From Candidatus Woesearchaeota archaeon (lineage in GTDB: Archaea > Nanobdellota > Nanobdellia > Woesearchaeales > JACPBV01), in NCBI GenBank assembly GCA_016180165.1, contig JACPBU010000001.1, positions 1 through 18,748 of the forward strand: DNA of 18,748 nucleotides, given 5' to 3'. The notes beneath the pieces are model-generated. The model was not told the origin of the DNA, did no database searches, and saw nothing but the letters and a program-made list of their open reading frames with translations. Positions 1 to 6,773 of the stretch are shown here, one piece after another. The first letter of the stretch is position 1; each line of letters opens with the position of its first letter. Both the position numbers and the translations under genes were made by a program.

Positions 1-1845
1 CATGATTTCCTCGGCAACAGCCAGGTGTTCGTCTTCGCATTCAACTTCAGCGACGGCAGCGGCGGCCAGCAGGAAGTCGCGCTGACGATACGGAACAATC
101 TTCCTACCATCGATGCCAATTTGACCTCGCTCTCAACTCCCGAAGAGGCGACTCTCTTAATCGACCTTAGGCCATTAGAGTTTGATCTGGAAGATCCAGG
201 GAATCTGACATGGAAATTGAGCTCTGTCAATGGAGGCCAGCTTTTCAATGCTACCCTTGAAGGAACCCTCCTGACTATATCGCCCAATACCGATAGGTTT
301 GGAATTGGGAGTATTGCCCTGGAACTTTTTGATTTAGATGGTGGCTTAGCAAGCCGGGAAATCAGCATTGAAATCCAGAATACTAATGATGCACCTTCTT
401 TTATTGGTGAAGTGCCTGATGTTTCCCTGTTTGTTGGAGAAAATTTTATCTTCGATGCAAACTGCTCCGACAGTGATAACGACACTTTACAATTTTTTGA
501 TAATTCAACTCTGTTTTCAATAGGGCCACTTGATGGCATCATCAACTTTACGCCACTTGTGCAGAATATTGGTACTTATGGAGTTTCCATAACCTGTAAT
601 GATGGAGAATTGACTGCAAGGGATGATTTTATCTTGACTGTAGTACCTGTGCCTCCACCCTCTAATACTGCACCTGTGCTCTCATTTATCTCCGACATCT
701 CTGTCAATGAGGGAGAGACCATTACAATAGTAGCGGAAGCAACTGATGCGGAAGGGGATATTTTAGTTTTTTCTATCAATGATTCAAGGTTTGTGAAACA
801 GGGAACTGATGGGAGTACTTTCACCTACACCACTCTCTTTACCGATGCAGGGGCCATCATAACCAATGTTTCTGTCTCAGATGGGCAGTTAAGCGATGAC
901 CAGGCAGTAACTATCCTGGTTGGCAACGTCAATCGGGCCCCATTATTGGAGACAATTGGGAATAAACAGACCAATGAAGGGCAGCTTCTCAGATTTACCA
1001 TCTCAGGAAATGATCCTGACAGCGATGTTTTATCTTTCTCGGCTGGCAATCTTCCGGAAGGTGCTGCCTTCAATGAGCTGTCAAGGGAGTTCTCATGGAC
1101 ACCCAGCCCATCACAGGCAGGCATATTTCAGGTGGACTTCAGGGTATCAGACGGAGCATTGAGTGATAGTGAGGCTGTAACAATAACCGTCGGTAATGTC
1201 AACCAACCACCCGTGATCACCTCTACTCCTGTCACGACCCTTCGGGAAGTTTTTGGATCAAAGTTAGTTTCAACCTACTCCTACCATGTTAAGGCAGAAG
1301 ACCAAGATAATGAGGCAGTGGTGTTTTCGCTTGATAAATTTCCTGATGGGATGAAGATCGATACATGGACTGGGCTCATTACCTGGAAACCTACAGCTGA
1401 GCAGGTGAAATCCAGGCATGAGGTTATCGTGAGGGCCACAGACCCCCACGGAGAATTTGCGGTGCAGCAATTCACTATCACGATCGAGCTTCCAAAAAAA
1501 GATTCTGATCCCAGGGAAAAACTTTTCATCAGCAGGCTCAGGATGGATGGCCAAGCCTATGAGGTTTACCAGCCCGGCGACTCTATATTTTTCGATCTCA
1601 CTTTTGAAAATATCGGGCGATATAACACCAAGAAAGGCACTATCAGAGTCACAATCCCTGAGCTTGGCGTTTCACGAAAGCTTGGGCCTTTTTCGGGGCT
1701 TGAGATTGGGGAAGGGATGGGCAGGGGAGTCCTTATCGAAATCCCAGCAAATGCAGCAGAGGGGACTTATACGGCAAGAATCTCACTGTCTGATGTCAAT
1801 GGAAACAGGAGAAGCAGACATAGGGACTTTAGGGTTGTGGGTTAG
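1..1845 (+). CDS. Secreted Ig/cadherin-like repeat protein, 5' end outside window
   Basis: The frame is open from the first base, so the N-terminus lies upstream; the GTG at 25 is not a convincing start. The visible 614 residues are a chain of beta-sandwich modules of the cadherin-like/He_PIG type. Module boundaries are marked by N-x-(A/P)-P linkers near residues 222 (NTAPVLSF), 311 (NRAPLLE) and 401 (NQPPVIT), each followed by acidic D-x-D/N-type loops (DPDSD, EDQDNE) that resemble calcium-binding linkers. The last ~110 residues form a different, CARDB-like domain (YQPGDSIFFDLTFENIGR). No C-terminal membrane helix is seen, so the protein is probably released or held by partners. The role is inferred to be cell-surface adhesion or scaffolding; there are no catalytic motifs. 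The two following + strand genes carry related CARDB-like domains, which suggests a surface-protein cluster. Confidence 0.85.
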   Translation, partial: HDFLGNSQVFVFAFNFSDGSGGQQEVALTIRNNLPTIDANLTSLSTPEEATLLIDLRPLEFDLEDPGNLTWKLSSVNGGQLFNATLEGTLLTISPNTDRFGIGSIALELFDLDGGLASREISIEIQNTNDAPSFIGEVPDVSLFVGENFIFDANCSDSDNDTLQFFDNSTLFSIGPLDGIINFTPLVQNIGTYGVSITCNDGELTARDDFILTVVPVPPPSNTAPVLSFISDISVNEGETITIVAEATDAEGDILVFSINDSRFVKQGTDGSTFTYTTLFTDAGAIITNVSVSDGQLSDDQAVTILVGNVNRAPLLETIGNKQTNEGQLLRFTISGNDPDSDVLSFSAGNLPEGAAFNELSREFSWTPSPSQAGIFQVDFRVSDGALSDSEAVTITVGNVNQPPVITSTPVTTLREVFGSKLVSTYSYHVKAEDQDNEAVVFSLDKFPDGMKIDTWTGLITWKPTAEQVKSRHEVIVRATDPHGEFAVQQFTITIELPKKDSDPREKLFISRLRMDGQAYEVYQPGDSIFFDLTFENIGRYNTKKGTIRVTIPELGVSRKLGPFSGLEIGEGMGRGVLIEIPANAAEGTYTARISLSDVNGNRRSRHRDFRVVG

Positions 1846-1887
1846 TTAAACATGTGATATTAAACATGTGATATTAAACATGTGATT
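1846..1887. repeat. Tandem repeat, 3 x 14 bp
   Basis: Three consecutive copies of TTAAACATGTGATA (the last ends in T) start directly after the stop codon at 1843-1845. Each copy contains the palindrome ACATGT. It could be a slippage product or a protein-binding array; no function is established. Confidence 0.9.
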
Positions 1888-1906
1888 AATAGGAGGTCAT
1901 CCTTAA

Positions 1907-1960
1907 GTGTTGCCTGTTGAACTGTTGACAGGATGTCAGGGTGTTTTAGAAAGGGTATAA
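1907..1960 (+). other. Possible 17-codon minicistron behind a strong SD
   Basis: AGGAGGT at 1891-1897 lies 9 nt ahead of a GTG that opens a 17-codon frame ending in TAA. The peptide would be MLPVELLTGCQGVLERV. It may be a relic of a gene start or chance; there is no homology or codon signal to support expression. Confidence 0.2.
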
Positions 1961-2137
1961 GATTTAGGGTTTAGGAACAGAGTGTAGAATCAGGCGCATA
2001 AAGGGAGTTTATGCTAAGGTAAGTGGGAAGTCAGTGTAAGCTTAGAGATGGTAAAAAAGGGTTGAAGCTAAGGGGGAGCAAGAAGAAATATAAGCAGTTG
2101 GAAAAAAAGCTATTAGGTTGATTTAAGGAGGTATAAC

Positions 2138-2187
2138 CTGCATGAGAATAAATAAACTGCAGGAGAATATATAATCTGCAGGAAAAC
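2138..2187. repeat. Degenerate tandem repeat, period 19 bp
   Basis: CTGCATGAGAATA, CTGCAGGAGAATA and CTGCAGGAAAAC begin at 2138, 2157 and 2176, giving two full units and one partial unit in the gap between the first two genes. The unit differs from the 14-bp repeat at 1846. Confidence 0.75.
2142..2174 (+). other. Possible 10-codon minicistron within the 19-bp repeat
   Basis: A full SD, AAGGAGGT (2125-2132), stands 9 nt before an ATG that reads MRINKLQENI and stops at TAA. Such a strong SD in a gap is unusual. It may be a leader peptide or a leftover ribosome site. Apart from this and the repeats, I see no gene in 1888-2280. Confidence 0.25.
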
Positions 2188-2295
2188 ACCGAATGGGTCG
2201 GAGAAAAGCGATTGCAAACCTTATGCCTCAAATATGTACCCCCTTACTGGTGGTAGAAAAAATTAACTACTATTGTATACTGAATCACAATAATA

Positions 2296-2303
2296 TTTAT
2301 ATA
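2296..2303 (+). promoter_or_regulatory. TATA box for the 2389 gene
   Basis: TTTATATA lies in an AT-rich stretch and would place the transcript start near 2325-2330, giving a leader of about 60 nt. GGGGGT at 2376-2381, 7 nt before the ATG at 2389, is the matching ribosome site. Confidence 0.6.
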
Positions 2304-2388
2304 TAAGCTGAAAATATCAAGGAAGTAATAAGATGGGGGTTTTCATCGACTTCCTTTACTATTGAAAAACACTTTGGGGGTATACAAC

Positions 2389-3735
2389 ATGAAATCAAGT
2401 CGAAATCTAGGGATTATATTCGGGCTTTTGCTCATCGGCCTTTTGGCTGCGAGCGGCATTGCTGAAGCGGCATGCACATCCAACTGCGGATCTTTTTCCG
2501 GGGGCGGTGTAACTGTAACCAAGCTTACTGTCGAAGCCAATGATGTGGATCTCTCGACTTCTTCTTCAGAACCCAAAGAACTCACTAAAACTGATGAGAT
2601 CGATGTCTTAGTCATATTCAGGCTCAACAAGACTGTTGAGGATGTCCAGGTCAGGGCGGAATTAACCGGGTATGACAAAAGCGACAAAGACAAGGTGAGC
2701 GATGAGACTGACTCTTTTGATGTCGTCGCAGGCAATGTCTATGACAAAAGGCTAACTCTTGAGCTGCCGGTGAGGCTTGACCAAGGAAGTTATGCATTGA
2801 AAGTCAGGCTGGAGACAAAAGAAGAAACATTCACCCAAACATTCCCTATCTTCATAGATGGCAAAGAGCACTTGCTCGAAATAAGGGACATCGTTTTGAG
2901 CCCAGAATCTGAAGTCAAGGCTGGAAGAGCATTATTGGCCAGCGTCAGAGTCAAGAACAGAGGAGAGAACCAGGAAGAGGATGTGAAAGTAAAAGTCAGC
3001 ATCCCAGCCTTAGGCATCAGTGCCTCTGATTTTATAGATGAGCTTGATGAGGAAGACTGCACCGATGCAGATTGTGACGATTCGACCACCTCAGAAGAGC
3101 TATATTTAAGGATCCCTGATTGTGCTGAGCCCGGAGAATATACCTTACGGGCAGCCGTAGAATTTGATGATGGCGATGAAGAATCAGTCCAGACGGCCAA
3201 AGTGGTTGTCACTGAGGGAGATCTTTGCCAGGCAGGCGGCGCAGGGAAAGCACCTTCACAGGATGCAGGCAGCAAGACCATCATCGCAGTTGGCCCTGAA
3301 AGCCAGGATGTCGCTGCAGGCGGTTCTGCGAGCTACCCGCTTACCTTAACCAACAATGGGGCAGGGTCAAGGAGCTTCACCATCGAGGTTGATGCACCAT
3401 TTTCCGATGTCTCTGTTTCCCCTTCCAAGGTGCTTATCGTAGGAGCAGGAGAGTCAAAAGCAGCCTTTATCACACTTGCTCCTAAGCCAGGGGTCAGCGG
3501 AACACAGCAGTTCACCGTCAGTGTGTCCAGCGGGGATCAAGTGCTGAAGCAAGTTCCTCTCAAAGTGACTGTACTCGGAAAAGCAGCTTCCTCAGCTGTA
3601 GGGAAAATCAAAAAAGCCCTCGAAGTCGGGCTCATAGTCCTTGTAGTCCTTGTAGTGATACTGGGGCTGATCATTGGCTTCAACAAACTTAAGGGCAATG
3701 ATGGGGAAGGCAAGGGAGAACAGAGTTATTATTAA
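2389..3735 (+). CDS. Secreted, C-terminally anchored CARDB/NEW3-like protein
   Basis: The start is taken at ATG 2389, because GGGGGT lies 7 nt upstream and the N-terminus (MKSSRNLGIIFGLLLIGLLA) is then a clean signal peptide, probably cleaved near AEA/AC. The upstream in-frame TTG at 2362 would spoil it. The 448-residue product has an N-terminal beta domain, a CARDB-like domain (about 163-275) with an acidic Cys-containing insert (EEDCTDADCDD), and a second Ig-like domain (about 298-397) of NEW3 type. One membrane helix (about 413-431) precedes a short charged cytoplasmic tail. It is therefore an outward-facing protein anchored at its C-terminus. Its role is unknown; these folds usually bind proteins or polysaccharide. 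It lies between two other surface-protein genes on the same strand. Confidence 0.9.
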   Translation: MKSSRNLGIIFGLLLIGLLAASGIAEAACTSNCGSFSGGGVTVTKLTVEANDVDLSTSSSEPKELTKTDEIDVLVIFRLNKTVEDVQVRAELTGYDKSDKDKVSDETDSFDVVAGNVYDKRLTLELPVRLDQGSYALKVRLETKEETFTQTFPIFIDGKEHLLEIRDIVLSPESEVKAGRALLASVRVKNRGENQEEDVKVKVSIPALGISASDFIDELDEEDCTDADCDDSTTSEELYLRIPDCAEPGEYTLRAAVEFDDGDEESVQTAKVVVTEGDLCQAGGAGKAPSQDAGSKTIIAVGPESQDVAAGGSASYPLTLTNNGAGSRSFTIEVDAPFSDVSVSPSKVLIVGAGESKAAFITLAPKPGVSGTQQFTVSVSSGDQVLKQVPLKVTVLGKAASSAVGKIKKALEVGLIVLVVLVVILGLIIGFNKLKGNDGEGKGEQSYY

Positions 3736-3775
3736 GGGCTTTTTTATCCCTTCTTCTTTTTCTTTTTTCTTTCCT
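3736..3775 (+). terminator. Pyrimidine/T-rich terminator
   Basis: Directly after the stop codon the + strand has AGGGCTTTTTTATCCCTT and a long run of T and C. This is the usual archaeal termination signal, although partial read-through into the next gene (69 bp away) remains possible. Confidence 0.55.
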
Positions 3776-3804
3776 ATTTTGTCGCCTCGTAAGGGAGGAT
3801 ATCA

Positions 3805-5364
3805 ATGAAGAAAGCCCCTATCAACCTGACTGCATCGAATGCCCTATCATCGGTTCTTTTAATGTTTTTTTTAATGGTTTCCTTAGTGGTTTCTGTCTTC
3901 AATGCTCCATTTGCGGCTGCTGATGCCTTTTTTTCAGTCGAAACCGGAGAGCCTGTTGCAGGGGAAATTTCAGGAAAGATGATTACGGTTCCTCTGAAGA
4001 TTATAAACGGCCCAATGCAGCAAACGGTTGGGTTCTCAACAGACAAGCCTTTTGCGACTGTTTCGAGCCCTAAAGCTTCATTCAAATCCAATGAGGCAAA
4101 AATATTGCTTCTTTCCATCGACCCAAAATCGGCTGTTGCGGGGGAGCAGGAAATAACCCTGTTTCTGGTTTCAAGCCTTGACAACAAGAAAAGAGCCTTT
4201 CGGCTGAATGCCAGCCTGCCTTCTTGTTATGAATCTTCATTTGAGCTGATCGAAGAGCCTCCAAAGGACCTGTGCGGTTGTGATGATTTGCTGATTTCCT
4301 ACTCACTTGCAAACACGGGGATAAAGGCGGAAACCTACCTTATGACGCTCAACTACCCCGATGGATTCAACGATTCTTTGGGAGAAATCCCCGGGAGTGA
4401 TGCCTCTGGAATCACCCTCCTGCCCGGAAAGAAAAAAACTTTCTCTATCGTGGGAAATGTCGATTGCGAATTTTCCGGGAAGATTTTTATTTCAGCTGAA
4501 GCGGTGTCGAACCAGACCGGACAGAAATTATCTCTTGAGAATGTTTTTGGGGTTGAGCCTTTTGAAGAATGCTATGCGACGGTCGTTTCCTTGAAGGATC
4601 AGGCGGTCAGCTATGATGGAAAGATTGTTCCCTTTTCTGTTAAGAACACGGGAAAAAGGGCATTAAGCTATAATCTTTCTGCCGAAGGGATAGACTGGTT
4701 TGAGCTCAGCTCAGCAACATTCAGCCTTGTGCCCCGGGCGAAGAAGCAGCTGACTTTCCATCTCAAGCCAGCGGAGGATACTCCTGAAGGAGAATATCCT
4801 GTCATTTTAACCTTGAGAGGAGAAGAGTTTGAGGTCACCAAAGAGATATCTGTCAAGCTTTCCAGACGCAACCCTTTTTTTGGGCAAGCTGTTCTCTATG
4901 CCCACTTCTCCCGGTATTATGTGCTATTGGCAATTGTCGTTATGCTTTTGGCAGGCATCAGGATTTCCTCCTGGAGGAAGAAAAGGAACCAGAAAAAACT
5001 GCGGATGCTCAAGAGATTGGAAAAATTGCAGGAGCGAGAGAAAGAAAAGATTCAGGAGAAGGGGACAGTTGAGAAAAGAACTGCTGATATTAACGCTGAA
5101 AAAACTGTTAAAAAAGCTGCGGATAATAGTGAAATGAAACAAGCGGCAAAGGCTATTATCCTGACCCTTGTTATCGTCGCTGCGGGAATCTTTGGCACTG
5201 AACAGTTGAAATCAAAGAGGGGTTTCGAAAAGATTGGAACCCTTTACATCACTTATCAACCTTATTCTTCCTATGGCCTAATCGGTGCTGGAGCTCTTGT
5301 GCTTTTTGCCTTGGGCTATGCCCTGATAAGGAGGAGAAAAAAAAGAAAAAGGGTATTTGTTTAG
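3805..5364 (+). CDS. Membrane protein with Ig-like ectodomain and coiled coil; 3' end supplied by a MITE
   Basis: ATG 3805 has GGGAGG (3793-3798) 6 nt upstream. The 519-residue protein opens with a hydrophobic signal (about 16-38). An ectodomain follows with Cys pairs (CYESS, CGCDD, VDCEF, EECYA) and a NEW3-like domain (about 262-350, SVKNTGKRALSYNLSAE). Then come a membrane helix (about 371-389), a Lys/Glu-rich coiled coil (about 390-440) and two more helices (about 449-466 and 490-510). The coiled coil and basic tail are probably cytoplasmic. The last codons (V-F-V-stop) lie inside a 195-bp inverted-repeat element beginning at 5353. Without the element and one target-site copy, the frame continues as LSAGRPALEKPKK and stops at 5597. 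Loss of the original 13-residue tail is thus visible; the role is unknown. Confidence 0.88.
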   Translation: MKKAPINLTASNALSSVLLMFFLMVSLVVSVFNAPFAAADAFFSVETGEPVAGEISGKMITVPLKIINGPMQQTVGFSTDKPFATVSSPKASFKSNEAKILLLSIDPKSAVAGEQEITLFLVSSLDNKKRAFRLNASLPSCYESSFELIEEPPKDLCGCDDLLISYSLANTGIKAETYLMTLNYPDGFNDSLGEIPGSDASGITLLPGKKKTFSIVGNVDCEFSGKIFISAEAVSNQTGQKLSLENVFGVEPFEECYATVVSLKDQAVSYDGKIVPFSVKNTGKRALSYNLSAEGIDWFELSSATFSLVPRAKKQLTFHLKPAEDTPEGEYPVILTLRGEEFEVTKEISVKLSRRNPFFGQAVLYAHFSRYYVLLAIVVMLLAGIRISSWRKKRNQKKLRMLKRLEKLQEREKEKIQEKGTVEKRTADINAEKTVKKAADNSEMKQAAKAIILTLVIVAAGIFGTEQLKSKRGFEKIGTLYITYQPYSSYGLIGAGALVLFALGYALIRRRKKRKRVFV

Positions 5365-5547
5365 CATCTTCGAAACGCTTGACTGGAGACATGAGTGTCC
5401 TGCGTCCCCGTAAGGGTGGAAAAGCGTTCCGGTCTGCGGACGGAGGGAGAATCCAGCGTTCCGGTCGCTTCGCAACGGAGGGCGGCCCCCGCGACGGAAT
5501 CAATATAGGCTAAGAAGCGTTTCGACCTGAGGTTGCTAAACAAATAC
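5353..5547. mobile_element. MITE-like element with 8-bp target duplication, copy 1
   Basis: The ends are perfect 14-bp inverted repeats: GTATTTGTTTAGCA (5353-5366) and its complement (5534-5547). A second 11-bp inverted pair lies inside them (TCGAAACGCTT 5370-5380; 5515-5525). The element is flanked by GAAAAAGG at 5345-5352 and 5548-5555, a perfect 8-bp direct repeat, as expected for a target-site duplication. The 134-bp core is GC-rich and non-coding, with a 12-bp direct repeat AGCGTTCCGGTC (5423, 5455) and the motif CGTCCCCGTAAGGG (5403-5416). That motif recurs in the 17457 element. At 195 bp there is no room for a transposase, so it would have to be mobilised in trans. Confidence 0.85.
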
Positions 5548-5555
5548 GAAAAAGG

Positions 5556-5597
5556 CTATCAGCAGGAAGACCTGCTCTTGAAAAGCCAAAGAAATAA
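5556..5597 (+). pseudogene. Severed 3' tail of the 3805 gene
   Basis: Joined to codon AGG at 5350-5352 with the element and one target copy removed, this stretch reads in frame LSAGRPALEKPKK and then TAA (5595-5597). A Lys-rich end fits the basic tail of the protein. The hairpin AGCAGGaagaCCTGCT (5561-5576) falls here and could act as a terminator structure on either strand. Confidence 0.65.
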
Positions 5598-5599
5598 AG

Positions 5600-5753
5600 T
5601 GGGGACGCTGGGACTTTCAGCACCCTCTAATATTCCTTAAAGGATGTTTTCGAACCCAGATCCGAGGCTTTCTTCGGGAAGATCCTTTCATCGCTTGCGC
5701 TCAACCCTCCATAGCTGGAGGCCCCTATTCTGGCCAAGTTATACTACGCCCCC
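5600..5753 (-). tRNA. trnW: tRNA-Trp(CCA) with two introns
   Basis: Read on the minus strand, exons 5753-5715, 5669-5649 and 5613-5600 join into 74 nt. The acceptor GGGGGCG pairs with CGTCCCC, followed by discriminator A and no encoded CCA. The D-loop is AACTTGGCCA with A14, G18G19 and A21. The anticodon stem GGGGC/GCCTC carries the loop CTCCAGA with anticodon CCA. The T-stem CTGGG/CCCAG carries the loop TTCGAAT, and A15-U48 forms a Levitt pair. Intron 1 (5714-5670, 45 nt) is at the usual 37/38 site; its central helix CTCC/GAAG has one C-A mismatch. Intron 2 (5648-5614, 35 nt) is in the T-loop at 59/60: central helix TTCG/TGAA and 3-nt bulges AAA and AGT, cut after the second base. The D-stem is weak (A12-A23 mismatch, two wobbles). 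Confidence 0.88.
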
Positions 5754-5777
5754 GACAATAAAAAGCAGTTGTAGAGA

Positions 5778-5787
5778 TTATATAAAT
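5778..5787 (-). promoter_or_regulatory. TATA box for tRNA-Trp
   Basis: On the minus strand ATTTATATAA ends 24 nt before the first base of the tRNA (5753), the spacing expected for an archaeal promoter that starts transcription at or just before the mature 5' end. Confidence 0.8.
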
Positions 5788-5899
5788 GTTGTTGTCGAAA
5801 ACTTTGAACAGAGCCCGTGTAGGCCCTCCACAAGATTTTCTGGTGAACTCCGGGAAGGACAGTTATTGAACTCCAATTAGGGTTTCCAGTGAGCTGCCA

Positions 5900-6244
5900 T
5901 TAATAAAATTTAATCGTATCACCGACGGCAGTCTTTGAAGCATTGACAGCCCCTTCAGGAGCTTCGATAATATATTTTGCAGCATTTGCGGCCTTAAAGA
6001 AGTGCCATGGCTTTAAGTTTTCCTTCAATTCGACCACTTTCTTCTTTTCGTCGAGAAGGATAATATCGATAGGGAAGAAAACAAAGAGCATGTGGAGTGA
6101 AACCTCCAATGGGCGAGGGAAATAAAACAATAATGCTTTGGGCTTTGCTGTGAACATCAGGCCAATGGCCTTCGATAGCGGGGTGCTGCAGGGTTTTGCG
6201 CAATCTGCTATCGTCGTTCTTTTTGATGAGTTGATTATTTTCAT
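5900..6244 (-). CDS. DUF192 family protein (COG1430)
   Basis: The 114-residue product has the DUF192 hallmarks: IGLMFTAKPKALLFYFP, then SLHMLFVFFPIDIILLDEK, then VVELKENLKPWHFFKA, ending with AKYIIEAPEGAV and VGDTIKFY. Length is normal for the family, which forms a small beta-rich fold of unknown biochemical function; many members are exported, but no signal peptide is seen here. ATG 6244 is chosen. An in-frame TTG at 6265 would add seven residues and cannot be excluded, since no SD decides between them and a TATA-like sequence sits about 40 nt upstream of the ATG. A Cys pair (ADCAKPC) before the core is notable. It is transcribed towards the tRNA gene on the same strand, separated by about 146 bp. 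Confidence 0.88.
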   Translation of the reverse strand: MKIINSSKRTTIADCAKPCSTPLSKAIGLMFTAKPKALLFYFPRPLEVSLHMLFVFFPIDIILLDEKKKVVELKENLKPWHFFKAANAAKYIIEAPEGAVNASKTAVGDTIKFY

Positions 6245-6282
6245 TGGGAAGTCAGTCCAATTCAATTTTGCATTTTATCAAT

Positions 6283-6291
6283 TTTTTATAG
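6283..6291 (-). promoter_or_regulatory. Possible TATA box for the DUF192 gene
   Basis: On the minus strand CTATAAAAA lies about 40 nt before ATG 6244 and about 20 nt before TTG 6265. It implies a short leader for the ATG start. Confidence 0.4.
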
Positions 6292-6305
6292 GCTGGGTTT
6301 ATTCC

Positions 6306-6356
6306 TTTAGGCTCGGGATAGGAAAGAACCCTGCGGGCTTTAGCCCGCAGCAGTTT
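6306..6356. repeat. 51-bp dispersed hairpin repeat, copy 1
   Basis: TTTAGGCTCGGGATAGGAAA, then GAACC, then the hairpin CTGCGGGCTttAGCCCGCAG (6331-6350). It matches 16303-16353 at 50 of 51 positions, 9997 bp away. It is intergenic in both places and resembles a REP-type element. Confidence 0.9.
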
Positions 6357-6643
6357 TGTTTATAGGGGGCTTCGATCATCTGTAATAATGCGCCAAAATC
6401 CTCAATAAGGCAGTTTTGAATTTGTACAATAAAAAGGTTATTCAAGCTCCCTATGAACTGTTTCCGGCTGTTAAAAGGCGGTATTAGTTTGATTATTATT
6501 GGACTGTTCATGCCTAAGCTCGATGGACAGTTGTTTTGCCGTTCAAATACTACTCATTTTCCGTTCAGACACTACTTAGATACTGCCTATAAGGAGCTGC
6601 GCTTTAAAATAGTTGTTTTTGTTGCAGTCAAGAGCGATAAACG
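6357..6643. other. Gene-free stretch
   Basis: No credible coding frame, RNA or repeat was recognised. Short frames on both strands lack start signals and family features. One minus frame (6299-6511) runs through the hairpin repeat and is probably accidental. Confidence 0.5.
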
Positions 6644-6663
6644 AAACATTTAAATATATGTTT
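6644..6663 (+). promoter_or_regulatory. Promoter of the 6774 gene, TATA box inside a palindrome
   Basis: AAACATTTAAATATATGTTT holds a TATA-like core (6650-6657) between inverted AAACAT/ATGTTT arms. A regulator binding the palindrome would block TBP. Predicted transcript start is near 6680, giving a leader of about 95 nt. Confidence 0.5.
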
Positions 6664-6675
6664 GAAAAATATGGT

Positions 6676-6737
6676 AGGATACGCAAAGTGATGTATCCTT
6701 AGGAATTAGGCTAATTGTGGAAAATTAGCTTGGTTTT
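6676..6737 (+). promoter_or_regulatory. Structured leader with two hairpins and a T run
   Basis: AGGATAC/GTATCCT (6676-6682, 6693-6699) and GCTAAT/ATTAGC (6710-6715, 6724-6729) form two stems. The second is followed by a run of seven T. The arrangement looks like an attenuator ahead of the largest gene in the window; no known riboswitch class was recognised. Confidence 0.4.
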
Positions 6738-6773
6738 TTTGGTGTTAACTTTTTCAAAAAAGAGGTTGATAGC

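Noticed and set aside
1846..2187. CRISPR array
   Set aside because: The repeats are 14 and 19 bp, directly tandem with no spacers, and have only two or three copies; no cas genes are present.
2031..2231. 66-codon minus-strand frame
   Set aside because: No start signal, low-complexity Phe/Ser/Leu composition from a purine-rich stretch, and it overlaps the period-19 repeat.
5381..5514. GC-rich structured core as a stable RNA (SRP or RNase P)
   Set aside because: None of the conserved motifs of either RNA could be found, it is too short, and the terminal inverted repeats and target duplication explain it better.
5670..5714. Box C/D guide RNA inside the tRNA-Trp intron, as in some euryarchaea
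   Set aside because: GCGATGA resembles box C, but no convincing CUGA box D pairs with it and 45 nt is too short for a full guide RNA.
5644..5880. 78-codon open frame on the + strand
   Set aside because: It runs antisense through the tRNA-Trp gene and its TATA box, has no SD and an unnatural composition.
6299..6511. 70-codon minus-strand frame
   Set aside because: It reads through the 51-bp hairpin repeat, has no SD or family resemblance, and is probably accidental.
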